Assembly (NCBI RefSeq): GCF_001021505.1 | Contig: NZ_LDPO01000002.1 | Coordinates: 186,001 to 250,000, forward strand | DNA length: 64,000 nt | Source of the DNA: Mycolicibacter heraklionensis | GTDB lineage: Bacteria > Actinomycetota > Actinomycetes > Mycobacteriales > Mycobacteriaceae | Direction: 5' to 3' | Shown here: positions 23,305-32,685 of the stretch, piece after piece | How positions within the stretch are numbered: position 1 is the first letter of the stretch | How the letters are laid out: the number at the start of each line of letters is the position of its first letter | Translations under genes and position numbers: made by a program | The notes under the pieces: model-generated | Databases searched by the model: none | What the model was told of the DNA's origin: nothing | The model's input: only the letters and a program-made list of their open reading frames with translations

Positions 23305-23463
23305 GCCTGACGACAGTAGTGGCCGCCGGCGTAACCGTTGGGTCACAGGTTGCGCAATTTCTCTCCCGGGACGGCTGACTGCGCGTAAACGCCGGTAGGC
23401 TCTGTGACAGAAGTGACGAGTGATACTGCCGTGAATATCGGCCCAGAAGGGGGTTGTTCGAAG

Positions 23464-24102
23464 ATGAAACGCGTCTGCACTACCGCGATCGCATTGGCGG
23501 CGGCCCTGGCCCCGGCGCTGAGTGCCGCGCCCGCCTACGCCGACCCGCTGTCACAGACCGGCCAGAACCAGCTCGTCGAACGCGTGATCCAGCGTGCCCT
23601 GTCACAGCGCGGTGTGCCCTTCGTCTACGGCGGCGGTGACGTCAACGGGCCCACCAACAGCGCGCGGGCCCGGGCTGCCACCACCCGCAGCTCGCTGACC
23701 GACATCACCGGCCGCGCCAGCCTCCCGAGCACACCCAACGGCCCCAGGATGCCGGCAAGCGCCACCCCGGGTCTGCCGGGCACCACGCTGGCACCCACCG
23801 AGGACATCCCGGACACCACCACTGTCGGCTTCGACGCCTCCGGCCTGATCCAGTACGCGTTCGCCGGTGCCGGGATCAGAATGCCGCGCACCTCCGGCGA
23901 GCAGTGCAGCGTCGGCCAGAAGGTCCCGCCCGCGCAAGCCCGTCCCGGCGACCTGCTGTGCTACGGCCCGGGCGGAACCCAGAGCGTCGCGCTGTACCTG
24001 GGCAACAACCAGATGATCGAGGGCACCAGCCCCGCCGTCACCGTCTCGCCGGCCCGCACCTCCAACATGGTCCCCTACCTGACCCGGGTGCTCGGCTCCT
24101 GA
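23464..24102 (+). CDS. ripD: RipD-like NlpC/P60-domain protein lacking catalytic residues
   Basis: 212-residue exported protein; signal peptide 1-26 ending APAYA before DP. The NlpC/P60 core is recognisable ([63 protein letters not shown]). The nucleophile cysteine of DCSG is Ala125 and the usual histidine before VALYLG is Ser174, the same losses as in RipD (Rv1566c), which binds peptidoglycan without cutting it. Odd points: about 50 extra residues (66-118) before the core, no PVQQAP-type C-terminal tail, and two added cysteines (148, 166). The gene order matches Rv1566c-Rv1565c-treX. Confidence 0.88.
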   Translation: MKRVCTTAIALAAALAPALSAAPAYADPLSQTGQNQLVERVIQRALSQRGVPFVYGGGDVNGPTNSARARAATTRSSLTDITGRASLPSTPNGPRMPASATPGLPGTTLAPTEDIPDTTTVGFDASGLIQYAFAGAGIRMPRTSGEQCSVGQKVPPAQARPGDLLCYGPGGTQSVALYLGNNQMIEGTSPAVTVSPARTSNMVPYLTRVLGS

Positions 24103-24174
24103 CCGACTCGGTCGACATCACAACGCTCTCCAGTGCGGTTTCCCCAGGCCGGTTAGGTAGATTGTCGGGCGATC

Positions 24175-26385
24175 ATGATTGCCCTGTCCCCGCCCCGACC
24201 GGCGGTAACACCTGTTGCGGAACCCGCGTCCGGCTCGGCGCCGGCCCCCGGGCCGGCCGCCGTGCTGGGCACCCGCAAAGAGGGCTTCTACCGGCATGAC
24301 CTCGATGGCCTGCGGGGCGTCGCAATCGCGTTGGTGGCGGTGTTCCACGTCTGGTTCGGGCGGGTGTCCGGCGGGGTGGATGTCTTCCTGGCGCTCTCCG
24401 GTTTCTTCTTCGGCGGCAAACTGCTGCGGGTCGCGCTGAACCCGGCCTCGTCGCTGTCACCGATCCCCGACCTGACCCGCCTGGTCCGCCGTCTGCTGCC
24501 CGCCCTGGTGGTGGTGCTGGCCGCCTGTGCCGTGCTGACCATCTTGATCCAGCCGCAGACCCGCTGGGAGACCTTCGCCGACCAGAGCCTGGCCAGCCTC
24601 GGCTACTACCAGAACTGGGAACTGGCCCGCAGCGCCGCCGATTACCTGCAGGCCGGGGAGGCCGTCAGCCCGCTGCAGCACATCTGGTCGATGTCGGTGC
24701 AGGGCCAGTTCTACCTCAGTTTCCTGCTGCTGGTCTTCGGCTGTGCCTTCCTGTTCCGCCGGGTGCTCGGCCGGCACCTGCGGGCCGCGTTCGTCGTGCT
24801 GCTCACGGCACTGACGGTGGCCTCGTTCTGGTATGCGATCGTCGCGCACCAGGCCAATCAGTCGCTGGCCTACTACAACAGCTTCGCCCGCGCCTGGGAG
24901 TTGTTGATCGGCGCGCTGGTCGGGGCGCTGGTCCCCTACATCCGCTGGCCGATGTGGCTGCGCACTGTGGTCGCCACCCTGGCGCTGGCGGCGATCCTGA
25001 GCTGCGGGGCACTGATCGAAGGGGTGCGGGAGTTCCCCGGCCCGTGGGCGCTGGTGCCGGTCGGCGCCACGGTGGCGTTCATCCTGGCCGGGGCCAACCG
25101 GCAAGCCCACCCGAGCACCGGTGCCAAACTCCCGTGGCCCAACCGGTGGCTGGCGGCGGCGCCGCTGGTGACGCTCGGCTCGATGGCCTACTCGTTGTAC
25201 CTGTGGCACTGGCCGCTGCTGATCTTCTGGCTGTCCTACAGCGGCCATCGGCACGCGAGTCTGCTGGACGGCGCGGTGATCCTGCTGGTGTCGGGCGTGT
25301 TGGCCTACCTGACCACCCGGTTCGTCGAAGATCCGCTGCGCTACCGCAAGCCGGCCGGTGCGGGCGCCGCGGCGGTGCTGCGCCCGCGGTGGCGCAAGCC
25401 CGCAGCCGGCTGGTGGCGGCGTCCGACGTCGGTGCTGGGTTCGACGGTGGTGCTGCTGGGGGTCGCGTTGACGGCGACGTCGTTCTCCTGGCGAGAGCAT
25501 GTCACTGTGCAACGCGCCAGCGGCACCGAGCTGGTCAAACTCAGCAAGGATGACTACCCCGGCGCCCGCGCTCTGCTGAAGCACAAGCGAGTCCCCAAAC
25601 TGCGGATGCGGCCCACCATCCTGGAGGCCAAGAAGGACCTGCCGCGCTCCACGCGGGAGGGCTGTATCAGCAACTTCACCAACCCAGACCTGATCAACTG
25701 CACCTACGGCGACAAAGAGGCGACCCGGACCGTCGCGCTCGCCGGCGGATCGCACGCCGAGCACTGGCTGCCCGCGCTGGACATCCTCGGCCAGCGGCAC
25801 CACTTCAAAGTCGTCACCTACCTCAAGATGGGCTGCCCGCTGTCCACCGAGAAGGTCCCGCTGATCATGGGCAACAACGCCCCCTACCCACAGTGCTACG
25901 AGTGGGTGGGCAAGACGATGAACAAGTTGATCGCCGACCACCCGGACTTCGTGTTCACCACCGCCACCCGGCCGTGGAACATCAAACCCGGCGACGTGAT
26001 GCCGGGAACCTACATCGGGATTTGGAAGCAGCTGTCGGACAACCACATTCCCATCCTGGGAGTCCGTGACACGCCGTGGCTGGTGCGCGACGGCGACCCG
26101 TTTCAGCCGGCGGACTGCCTGGCCTCCGGCGGCGACGCGGAATCCTGCGGCATCAAACGCTCCGAGGTGCTCGTCGAGCGCAATCCCACCCTGGACTTCG
26201 TCGGCAAATTCCCGCTGCTCAAGCCGCTGGACCTCTCGGACGCCGTCTGCGACAAAGAGATCTGCCGCGCGGTCGAGGGGAATGTGCTGGTCTATCACGA
26301 CTCTCATCACCTGTCGGCGACCTACATGCGCACCATGACCGGAGAGCTCGGTCGCCAGATGGGTGTGGCCACCGGCTGGTGGTGA
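24175..26385 (+). CDS. membrane acyltransferase 3 with C-terminal SGNH-like domain
   Basis: 736 residues. The first part is an acyltransferase-3 (OafA type) membrane domain of about ten helices: HDLDGLRGVAIALVAVFHVWF with the conserved histidine, VDVFLALSGFFFGGKLL and the late RFVEDPLRYRKP. After residue about 440 an extracytoplasmic SGNH-like domain follows (VALAGGSHAEHW, VYHDSHHLSATY). Such proteins acetylate or acylate cell-surface sugars; the M. tuberculosis counterpart is Rv1565c, of similar length. The acceptor is unknown. Confidence 0.88.
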   Translation: MIALSPPRPAVTPVAEPASGSAPAPGPAAVLGTRKEGFYRHDLDGLRGVAIALVAVFHVWFGRVSGGVDVFLALSGFFFGGKLLRVALNPASSLSPIPDLTRLVRRLLPALVVVLAACAVLTILIQPQTRWETFADQSLASLGYYQNWELARSAADYLQAGEAVSPLQHIWSMSVQGQFYLSFLLLVFGCAFLFRRVLGRHLRAAFVVLLTALTVASFWYAIVAHQANQSLAYYNSFARAWELLIGALVGALVPYIRWPMWLRTVVATLALAAILSCGALIEGVREFPGPWALVPVGATVAFILAGANRQAHPSTGAKLPWPNRWLAAAPLVTLGSMAYSLYLWHWPLLIFWLSYSGHRHASLLDGAVILLVSGVLAYLTTRFVEDPLRYRKPAGAGAAAVLRPRWRKPAAGWWRRPTSVLGSTVVLLGVALTATSFSWREHVTVQRASGTELVKLSKDDYPGARALLKHKRVPKLRMRPTILEAKKDLPRSTREGCISNFTNPDLINCTYGDKEATRTVALAGGSHAEHWLPALDILGQRHHFKVVTYLKMGCPLSTEKVPLIMGNNAPYPQCYEWVGKTMNKLIADHPDFVFTTATRPWNIKPGDVMPGTYIGIWKQLSDNHIPILGVRDTPWLVRDGDPFQPADCLASGGDAESCGIKRSEVLVERNPTLDFVGKFPLLKPLDLSDAVCDKEICRAVEGNVLVYHDSHHLSATYMRTMTGELGRQMGVATGWW

Positions 26386-26435
26386 ACCCGGCCACGCTCG
26401 GCGGCGGATGCCGGGAAAGCGGATAAGGTCGAGCG

Positions 26436-28604
26436 GTGTCGTCGGCTGAGTCGGGCTCCGAGCCCATACCAGAGCCGTCCGCGCCAACGGTGTGGCCCGG
26501 AAACAGCTATCCGCTGGGCGCGGTGTACGACGGAGCGGGCACCAACTTCGCGGTGTTCTCCGAGGTGGCCGAGCGTGTTGAGCTCTGCCTGATCGACGAC
26601 CGCGACCACGCCGAGACCCGGATCGGGCTCGATGAGGTGGACGGCTACGTCTGGCACGCCTACCTGCCCGGCGTCGGGCCCGGGCAGCACTATGGCTTCC
26701 GGGTGCACGGACCGTTCAACCCGGCCGCGGGCCAGCGCTGCGATCCCGGCAAGCTGCTGCTGGACCCGTACGGGAAGGCCTTTCACGGCGTGTTCGACTT
26801 CGGTCCGGAGCTGTTCTCCTACGACCTCGCCGATCCCGACAACGGTGCGCCGCCCCCCGGGCTCGACTCGCTGGGCCACACCATGACCAGCGTGGTGATC
26901 AACCCCTACTTCGACTGGGCGGCCGACCGGTCACCACGCACCCCGTACCACCAGACGCTTATCTACGAGGCGCACGTCAAGGGCATGACCCAGACCCACC
27001 CGGGCATTCCCGCCGAACTGCGCGGCACCTACGCCGGGCTGGCGCACCCGGTGATCATCGACCACCTCAAGTCGCTGAACGTCACGGCCATCGAGCTGAT
27101 GCCGGTCCACCAGTTCCTGCACGATCAGCGGCTGCTGCAGCTGGGCCTGCGGAACTATTGGGGGTACAACACCTTCGGCTTCTTCGCACCGCACAACGAG
27201 TACGCGGCCAGCCGCCAGGCCGGCGGTGCGGTGGCCGAGTTCAAGGCGATGGTTCGAGCGTTCCACCAGGCCGGGATCGAGGTGATCCTCGATGTGGTCT
27301 ACAACCACACCGCCGAAGGCAACCACCTGGGCCCCACGATCAACTTCCGCGGTATCGACAACGCCGCTTATTACCGTCTCGACGAGGACGATCTGCGGCA
27401 CTACACCGACTACACCGGCACCGGCAACAGTCTCAACGCCCGTCATCCGCACACCCTGCAGCTGATCATGGACTCGTTGCGCTACTGGGTGACCGAGATG
27501 CACGTCGACGGCTTCCGCTTCGACCTGGCCTCCACCCTGGCTCGGGAGCTGCACGACGTCGACCGGCTGTCCGCGTTCTTCGACCTGGTGCAACAGGACC
27601 CGGTGGTCAGCCAGGTGAAGCTGATCGCCGAGCCCTGGGACGTCGGCGAGGGCGGCTACCAGGTGGGTAACTTTCCCGGGCTGTGGACGGAATGGAACGG
27701 CAAGTACCGAGACACGGTGCGGGATTATTGGCGCGGCGAGCCGGAGACCCTCGGTGAGTTCGCCTCCCGCCTCACCGGCTCCTCGGACCTGTACGAGGCG
27801 ACCGGGCGGCGTCCCAGCGCCAGCATCAACTTCGTCACCTGCCATGACGGCTTCACGCTGGCGGACCTGGTGTCCTACAACGAGAAGCACAATGAAGCCA
27901 ACGGCGAGGACAACCGTGACGGTGAGAGTCACAACAGGTCGTGGAACTGCGGTGTCGAGGGCCCGACCGACGACCCCGCGATCCTGGCCCTGCGGGCCCA
28001 TCAGGTCCGCAACATCATGGCGACCCTGCTGATCAGCCAGGGCACCCCGATGATCTTGCACGGCGATGAGATGGGCCGCTCCCAGCAGGGCAACAACAAC
28101 GTGTACTGCCAGGACTCCGAGTTGTCCTGGATGGACTGGACGCTGGCCGAGCGCAACGCCGACCTGCTGGCGTTCACCCGGGCCCTGACCACGCTGCGCA
28201 CCGCGCACCCGGTGTTTCGCCGGCGCCGGTTCTTCGAGGGCCGGCCGATCCGTGGCGGCGACGAGGTGCGTGACATCGCCTGGCTGACCCCGGCCGGGCA
28301 CGAGATGACCCAGGAGGATTGGGGCAGCGAATTCGGCAGGTGCGTCATGGTTTTCCTCAACGGCGAAGCGCTACCGGAGCCGGATGCCCGCGGGCAGCGG
28401 ATCGTCGACGACTCATTTCTGCTGTGCTTCAACGCCGGTGACACACCGGTGGACTTCGTCACGCCCAATACCGACTACGCGCAGGTCTGGACCGCGGTGA
28501 TCGACACCGCTCATCCGGACGGCAGTACCGACCTGGTGGTGGACGCCGGCCAGGCCGTGACGGTGACGGGACGGTCGCTGACGGTCCTGCGCAAGAGCCG
28601 GTGA
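26436..28604 (+). CDS. treX: glycogen debranching enzyme GlgX/TreX
   Basis: Glycoside hydrolase family 13 isoamylase-type enzyme of 722 residues, cutting alpha-1,6 branches of glycogen. An N-terminal CBM48 region is followed by the barrel motifs DVVYNHTAEGNH, GFRFDLAS (nucleophile Asp), IAEPWD (acid/base Glu) and FVTCHDGFT. GTG start 26436 lies 6 bases after TAAGGT (26424-26429), suggesting a leaderless mRNA. In M. tuberculosis treX is followed by treY and treZ; here the next gene is a convergent transporter one base away, so the partner genes are absent from this place. Confidence 0.95.
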   Translation: MSSAESGSEPIPEPSAPTVWPGNSYPLGAVYDGAGTNFAVFSEVAERVELCLIDDRDHAETRIGLDEVDGYVWHAYLPGVGPGQHYGFRVHGPFNPAAGQRCDPGKLLLDPYGKAFHGVFDFGPELFSYDLADPDNGAPPPGLDSLGHTMTSVVINPYFDWAADRSPRTPYHQTLIYEAHVKGMTQTHPGIPAELRGTYAGLAHPVIIDHLKSLNVTAIELMPVHQFLHDQRLLQLGLRNYWGYNTFGFFAPHNEYAASRQAGGAVAEFKAMVRAFHQAGIEVILDVVYNHTAEGNHLGPTINFRGIDNAAYYRLDEDDLRHYTDYTGTGNSLNARHPHTLQLIMDSLRYWVTEMHVDGFRFDLASTLARELHDVDRLSAFFDLVQQDPVVSQVKLIAEPWDVGEGGYQVGNFPGLWTEWNGKYRDTVRDYWRGEPETLGEFASRLTGSSDLYEATGRRPSASINFVTCHDGFTLADLVSYNEKHNEANGEDNRDGESHNRSWNCGVEGPTDDPAILALRAHQVRNIMATLLISQGTPMILHGDEMGRSQQGNNNVYCQDSELSWMDWTLAERNADLLAFTRALTTLRTAHPVFRRRRFFEGRPIRGGDEVRDIAWLTPAGHEMTQEDWGSEFGRCVMVFLNGEALPEPDARGQRIVDDSFLLCFNAGDTPVDFVTPNTDYAQVWTAVIDTAHPDGSTDLVVDAGQAVTVTGRSLTVLRKSR

Positions 28605-28605
28605 G

Positions 28606-29955
28606 CTAGGCCGCCCGGCGCCCGAAGTAACGAATACCGGCCAGCTGCGGAATGCGATACGGGCTGCGGATGCGACGCGTGGCATGTCCGCGGCCGCGCA
28701 GGTGGTAGCGGCTGAGTTCGCGCCGCACCGAGGGCGCCAACAGCGGCCCCAACACCGCGCCGGCGCCGAGGGCCAGTGCCAGCCCGGCGGCCATCCCCAG
28801 TGAGCCTCCGGCGTTGGGCTGCCCGTTGACCAGTTGCACGAAGCCGCGGAACAGGGTCAGCCCGGGGACCAGCGGGATGATGCCGGCCATGATGATCACC
28901 AGCGGCGTGACGCGCAGCCGGGGCGCAAGCAGGGTGCCGACCAGACCGGTCGCCGCGGCGGCCGCAAATGAGCTCACGATCGGATTGGCCTGCACCAGTT
29001 GCAGCCCGAAGAACAGCAACGTTGCGGTCGCCCCGGCAAGTCCGGCCGCCAGGGCCGCCTTGAGTTGCGCATAGCCCGCGACAGCGGCCGCGGCCGCACC
29101 GATCGCGCCGGCCAGTAGGTACACCGGGACGCTCAGCGCCGCGACCGGCATCTCGGGGCTCACCCGGACTTGCACTCCGAACGCCCCGCCGATCTGCACC
29201 GCGATCGAGACGCCGACCAGGATGCCGACCGACAGCAGCAGGATGTCCATACCCCGCGAGACGGCCGTGAGTTGGTAGCCGGTGATGGCGTCCTGCACCG
29301 AGCCGACGGTGGCCAGCCCGGACAACAGCACCACGATGTTGGCGGCCACCACCGGCGATACCGGGGTTCCGGCGGGCAGCCAGCCGGCGGCGTGCAGGCT
29401 GATGGCGACCCCGGTGGCCACCGCGGCGGCGACGACTTGCTGGAACAGCAGTGGCAGCTGCCAGCCGTTGAGTACACGGCCGATCCGGTCGATCAGGGCG
29501 GTGGTGCCCGCCGAAACCAGGGCCACCAGCGGACCGGCGCCGATCAGTACGGCGAAGCCACCGGCCATCACCGCCCAGCCGGCGGTGGCGACCCACCGGG
29601 GATAGGGATGGGCGGCCCGGTTCACGATGTCCAGCTGCTGCTGCACCCACTCGGGATCGGGCGTCGTGTTCACGACATGCTCGGCGAGATCGGTGGCCAG
29701 CTGCAGCCGCGTGTAGTCCAGTGAGCGCGACTGCACCAGATACATCGCGGTGACCGGGGCGCCCGGCACCCCTCGCGGTACCGACACTCGGATCGAGTTC
29801 GCCATGATGTCCACCTGGGTCTGCGGCAGCCCGTAGGCGGTGGCGATGGCGAGCATGCTCGAGGCGACGTCGGCGGTTCCCGCCTGTGAGCCCAACAGCA
29901 GCTGCCCGAATCGCAGGGCGATATCGAGAACCCGCCGGACGTCGGTTTCATCCAT
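28606..29955 (-). CDS. threonine/serine exporter family protein (ThrE-like)
   Basis: 449 residues in the ThrE pattern: an N-terminal cytosolic domain (about 1-125, MDETDVRRVLDIALRFGQLLLGSQAGTADVASSM type) followed by roughly ten membrane helices in two halves (DUF1212 plus DUF3815). PGLTLFRGF near residue 370 and TPLVIIMAGIIPLVPG are characteristic. Start ATG 29955 has GGAG nine bases upstream; an ATG at 29979 is possible. Its neighbour ilvA consumes threonine, so both bear on the threonine pool; cotranscription is possible across the 82-bp gap. Confidence 0.85.
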   Translation of the reverse strand: MDETDVRRVLDIALRFGQLLLGSQAGTADVASSMLAIATAYGLPQTQVDIMANSIRVSVPRGVPGAPVTAMYLVQSRSLDYTRLQLATDLAEHVVNTTPDPEWVQQQLDIVNRAAHPYPRWVATAGWAVMAGGFAVLIGAGPLVALVSAGTTALIDRIGRVLNGWQLPLLFQQVVAAAVATGVAISLHAAGWLPAGTPVSPVVAANIVVLLSGLATVGSVQDAITGYQLTAVSRGMDILLLSVGILVGVSIAVQIGGAFGVQVRVSPEMPVAALSVPVYLLAGAIGAAAAAVAGYAQLKAALAAGLAGATATLLFFGLQLVQANPIVSSFAAAAATGLVGTLLAPRLRVTPLVIIMAGIIPLVPGLTLFRGFVQLVNGQPNAGGSLGMAAGLALALGAGAVLGPLLAPSVRRELSRYHLRGRGHATRRIRSPYRIPQLAGIRYFGRRAA

Positions 29956-30037
29956 GCGCGTTGTCTCCGATGACACCATGAGGCGTCGGCTACCCGTTCG
30001 GCGCCCGGAGCTCACCTGCTGCGGCGGATCCGCGTCT

Positions 30038-31351
30038 CTACAGCAGGTAGCGATACGCCGGAGAGCCGGGCTCCAGTGGCTCGACGTGGATCTCCGAGGT
30101 GCGCATGCGCTCCAGCAGCCCGTCGAGATCGGCGGCCGACCCCAGTTGCACGCCGACCAGGGCCTCACCGGTCTCCCGGTTGTTGCGCTTGACGTACTCG
30201 AACAGCGTGACGTCGTCGCCGGGCCCGAGAACCTCGTCGAGGAAGCGCCGCAGCGCCCCCGGTTCCTGGGGGAAGTCGACCAGGAAGTAGTGCTTGAGGC
30301 CCAGGTGCACCAGCGAGCGCTCCAGGATCTCGCCGTACCGGGAGACGTCGTTGTTGCCACCGGAGATCAGGCACACCACCGTCGAACCCGGGGAAATGTC
30401 AGCCTCCAGCAGGCCGGCCACCGACAGGGCGCCCGCCGGCTCGGCGATGATCCCCTCGTTCTGGTACAGGTCGAGCATCGCGGTGCACACCGCACCTTCG
30501 TCGACGGTGGTCACCGACACCATGTCGCCGGCTCCGGACAGCACGGCGTACGGCAACGCACCGGCGCGCCGGACGGCCGCCCCGTCGACGAACTGGTCGA
30601 CATGGTCCAGGCTCACCAGTTCCCCAGCGGCCAGCGCAGCCATCATCGAGGCGGCTCCGGCCGGTTCGATGCCCAGCACGGCACTGTTGGCGGTGCGCTC
30701 CGCCAGGTAGGTGGTGATGCCCGAGATGCAGCCGCCGCCGCCGACCGGCACGATCACCAGGTCCGGTTCGGTGTTGAGCTGGTCGAGGATCTCCACCGCG
30801 ATGGTGCCCTGGCCCGCCATCGTCCGCAGGTCGTCGTAGGGCGGCACCAGGATGGCACCGGTGCGGGCGACATCGGCCAGGGCCGCCTCCGCGGCCAGGT
30901 CGTAAGTCGCGCCGCCGACGATCAGCTCGATGAATTCGCCGCCGTGGTAGCGGATGCGGTCACGCTTCTGCTTCGGGGTTTTGGCCGGCACGTAGACCCG
31001 GCCGTGGACACCCAGCGCCCGGCAGGCGTAGGCGAATCCCTGCGCGTGGTTGCCGGCCGACGAGCACACCACGCCGGCGGCGAGCTCGGATTCGCTGAGC
31101 TGGACCAGCAGGTTGTAGGCGCCGCGCAGCTTGTAGGACCGCACCGACTGCAGGTCTTCGCGCTTGAGATACACGTCGGCACCGGTCAGCTCTGAGAGCC
31201 GGTCGCTGTGCTGCAACGGGGTGGGGGCGACCACGCCGGCGATCCGCTTGGCCGCCGCGTCGATGTCGGCCGCGGTCAACGGACCCTTCAACGGGCCCTG
31301 CGCGGGGCCTGAATTGGAGCCACTTCGGTTCTGGCGCAGTTCGGCGGACAC
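30038..31351 (-). CDS. ilvA: threonine dehydratase IlvA
   Basis: PLP enzyme that deaminates threonine to 2-oxobutyrate, the first step to isoleucine. 437 residues: PLP lysine Lys74 in SVRSYKLRGAYN, SSAGNHAQGFAYA, the glycine loop VPVGGGGCISG, and LISGGNNDVSRY. A C-terminal ACT-like regulatory domain (about 340-437, YFLVDFPQEPGALRRFLDEVLG) supports the feedback-controlled biosynthetic form with one ACT-like unit. Confidence 0.94.
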   Translation of the reverse strand: MSAELRQNRSGSNSGPAQGPLKGPLTAADIDAAAKRIAGVVAPTPLQHSDRLSELTGADVYLKREDLQSVRSYKLRGAYNLLVQLSESELAAGVVCSSAGNHAQGFAYACRALGVHGRVYVPAKTPKQKRDRIRYHGGEFIELIVGGATYDLAAEAALADVARTGAILVPPYDDLRTMAGQGTIAVEILDQLNTEPDLVIVPVGGGGCISGITTYLAERTANSAVLGIEPAGAASMMAALAAGELVSLDHVDQFVDGAAVRRAGALPYAVLSGAGDMVSVTTVDEGAVCTAMLDLYQNEGIIAEPAGALSVAGLLEADISPGSTVVCLISGGNNDVSRYGEILERSLVHLGLKHYFLVDFPQEPGALRRFLDEVLGPGDDVTLFEYVKRNNRETGEALVGVQLGSAADLDGLLERMRTSEIHVEPLEPGSPAYRYLL

Positions 31352-31379
31352 CGCAATATGGTGTCACCCAGCAGGGGGT

Positions 31380-31817
31380 TCAGCCCACCGGGGTCAGCAC
31401 GAACACCGGGATCTGGCGATCGGTCTTCTCCTGGTACTCCGCGTAAGGCGGGTAGGCCGCCACCGCACGTTCCCACCACGTCGCCTTCTCGTCGCCGAAT
31501 ACCTCGCGGGCGTCGTAGTCGCCAGTGACGGTGCCATCCTGCAGTTCGACCCGCGAGTTCTTGACGACGTTGTAGTACCAGACCGGGTTCTTCGGGGCGC
31601 CGCCCAGCGAGGCGACGATCGCGTACTGACCCTCGTGCTCCACCCGCATGAGCGGCGTTTTGCGCAGCTTGCCGGTCTTGGCTCCGACGGTGGTGAGCAG
31701 CACCACCGGCATGCCCTGCATCTCGGTGCCCTCGGTGCCACCGGAGGCCATGTACTTCTCTGCGTTCTCTCGAGACCAATCCCACGGGCTGGGTGCGTAT
31801 TCTCCGCTCAGAGGCAT
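31380..31817 (-). CDS. deazaflavin (F420)-dependent reductase (Rv1558-like)
   Basis: 145-residue split-barrel protein of the Ddn family. [49 protein letters not shown] is the F420-binding core, and [28 protein letters not shown] the usual C-terminal block. It lies 28 bp after ilvA start, same strand and order as Rv1559-Rv1558. Enzymes of this clade reduce quinones or nitro drugs with reduced F420; the natural substrate here is unknown. Confidence 0.88.
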   Translation of the reverse strand: MPLSGEYAPSPWDWSRENAEKYMASGGTEGTEMQGMPVVLLTTVGAKTGKLRKTPLMRVEHEGQYAIVASLGGAPKNPVWYYNVVKNSRVELQDGTVTGDYDAREVFGDEKATWWERAVAAYPPYAEYQEKTDRQIPVFVLTPVG

Positions 31818-31907
31818 TCCACCAGCGTAGTCCGGCGACCCGACACGATGATCCGACCAACAGATTTCGGCTGGCCTAACAATTGGTTATCGCGTACCGT
31901 TAAATCT

Positions 31908-32126
31908 ATGACTACCGCCGAGCTCTTCGGGCAGCAAGTGCCCATCGCCGGCGTGCCCTGGCCGGCCTACAAATTGGTTGCGCTGGGCATCGGCTTGGTC
32001 ACCCTGCTGATTGTGGGCGCCATCACATCCAACGCCGCGGCTGCGGTGCTGACCGCCGCGGGTGCCTGTGCCGCGGTGTGGCTCGTACTGGGCCTGCAAC
32101 ATCCGCGACGTCCGTCGCAACGCTGA
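31908..32126 (+). CDS. small two-helix membrane protein
   Basis: 72 residues beginning ATG 31908, with two hydrophobic stretches (YKLVALGIGLVTLLIVGAI and AAVLTAAGACAAVWLVLGL). A TACCGT hexamer at 31895-31900 lies 7 bases before the ATG, consistent with a leaderless message. No family recognised. Confidence 0.6.
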   Translation: MTTAELFGQQVPIAGVPWPAYKLVALGIGLVTLLIVGAITSNAAAAVLTAAGACAAVWLVLGLQHPRRPSQR

Positions 32127-32133
32127 GCGCAGC

Positions 32134-32673
32134 CTATTCGGGCTCGCCAGCCGGGCCGTCATAGACCAGGACATCGCCGGCAACTCGGGCTTCGGCGGTC
32201 GGGCGGTGGTCCAGCAGCTTGCCGTCGTGCATCAGGTGCCGCACCTCGATTCCGCGCACCAGCGTGAGATAGTCGGCAACCAGCTTGCGATGGCATCTCC
32301 ACCACAGGGTTTCGGCACACATCGCCGCAACCTGTTCAACTGCCGCTTCGGCCACGAGCTCATCGATTCCGGACTGGAAGTCCTCCGAGCGCATGTAGCC
32401 CGCGTAGGACCGGAACGAGTCATTGCGCAAGCCGATATCCGGGCTCTGCCCCTTGATCCGTCGCCAGCCGCCGAGCCGCGGTTCCCACCGGTAGCCGATA
32501 CCGGCTTCGGGTAGCCAGCGCTGCATCTCCTCACGCGCAGTGTCAGGATTGCGCCGGCTCCCCGGAGCGGTGCGCACGTCGACGAGGCCTTGCACACCGG
32601 CACGAAGGAGCAGCGCGCTGATTGCGCCCCGGTCCGCGGTGCCGTGGCCGAACGTGAAAACCGTTGGCGACGT
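32134..32673 (-). CDS. DUF488-family protein with no standard start codon
   Basis: The frame encodes a DUF488 domain: TFGHGT at the front (usual TIGHST), LVDVRTAPGSRRNP, AGIGYRWEPRLGGWR, YAGYM, and MCAETLWWRCHRKLVADYL with the Cys-Trp-Trp-Arg-Cys-His motif. Complete homology extends to codon 32673, where the codon is ACG. AGGAG lies exactly 6 bases before this ACG, and the fadD stop is directly upstream. No ATG, GTG or TTG occurs between that stop and GTG 32595, which would remove TFGHGT. Either ACG is used, a C-to-T difference has destroyed the ATG, or the base is a sequencing error. Function of DUF488 is not established. Confidence 0.75.
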   Translation of the reverse strand, partial: TSPTVFTFGHGTADRGAISALLLRAGVQGLVDVRTAPGSRRNPDTAREEMQRWLPEAGIGYRWEPRLGGWRRIKGQSPDIGLRNDSFRSYAGYMRSEDFQSGIDELVAEAAVEQVAAMCAETLWWRCHRKLVADYLTLVRGIEVRHLMHDGKLLDHRPTAEARVAGDVLVYDGPAGEPE

Positions 32674-32685
32674 GGCGTTCTCCTG

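Noticed and set aside
24457..26487. Long minus-strand frame opposite the acyltransferase
   Set aside because: Composition is antisense-like; the plus strand has clear membrane and acyltransferase motifs.
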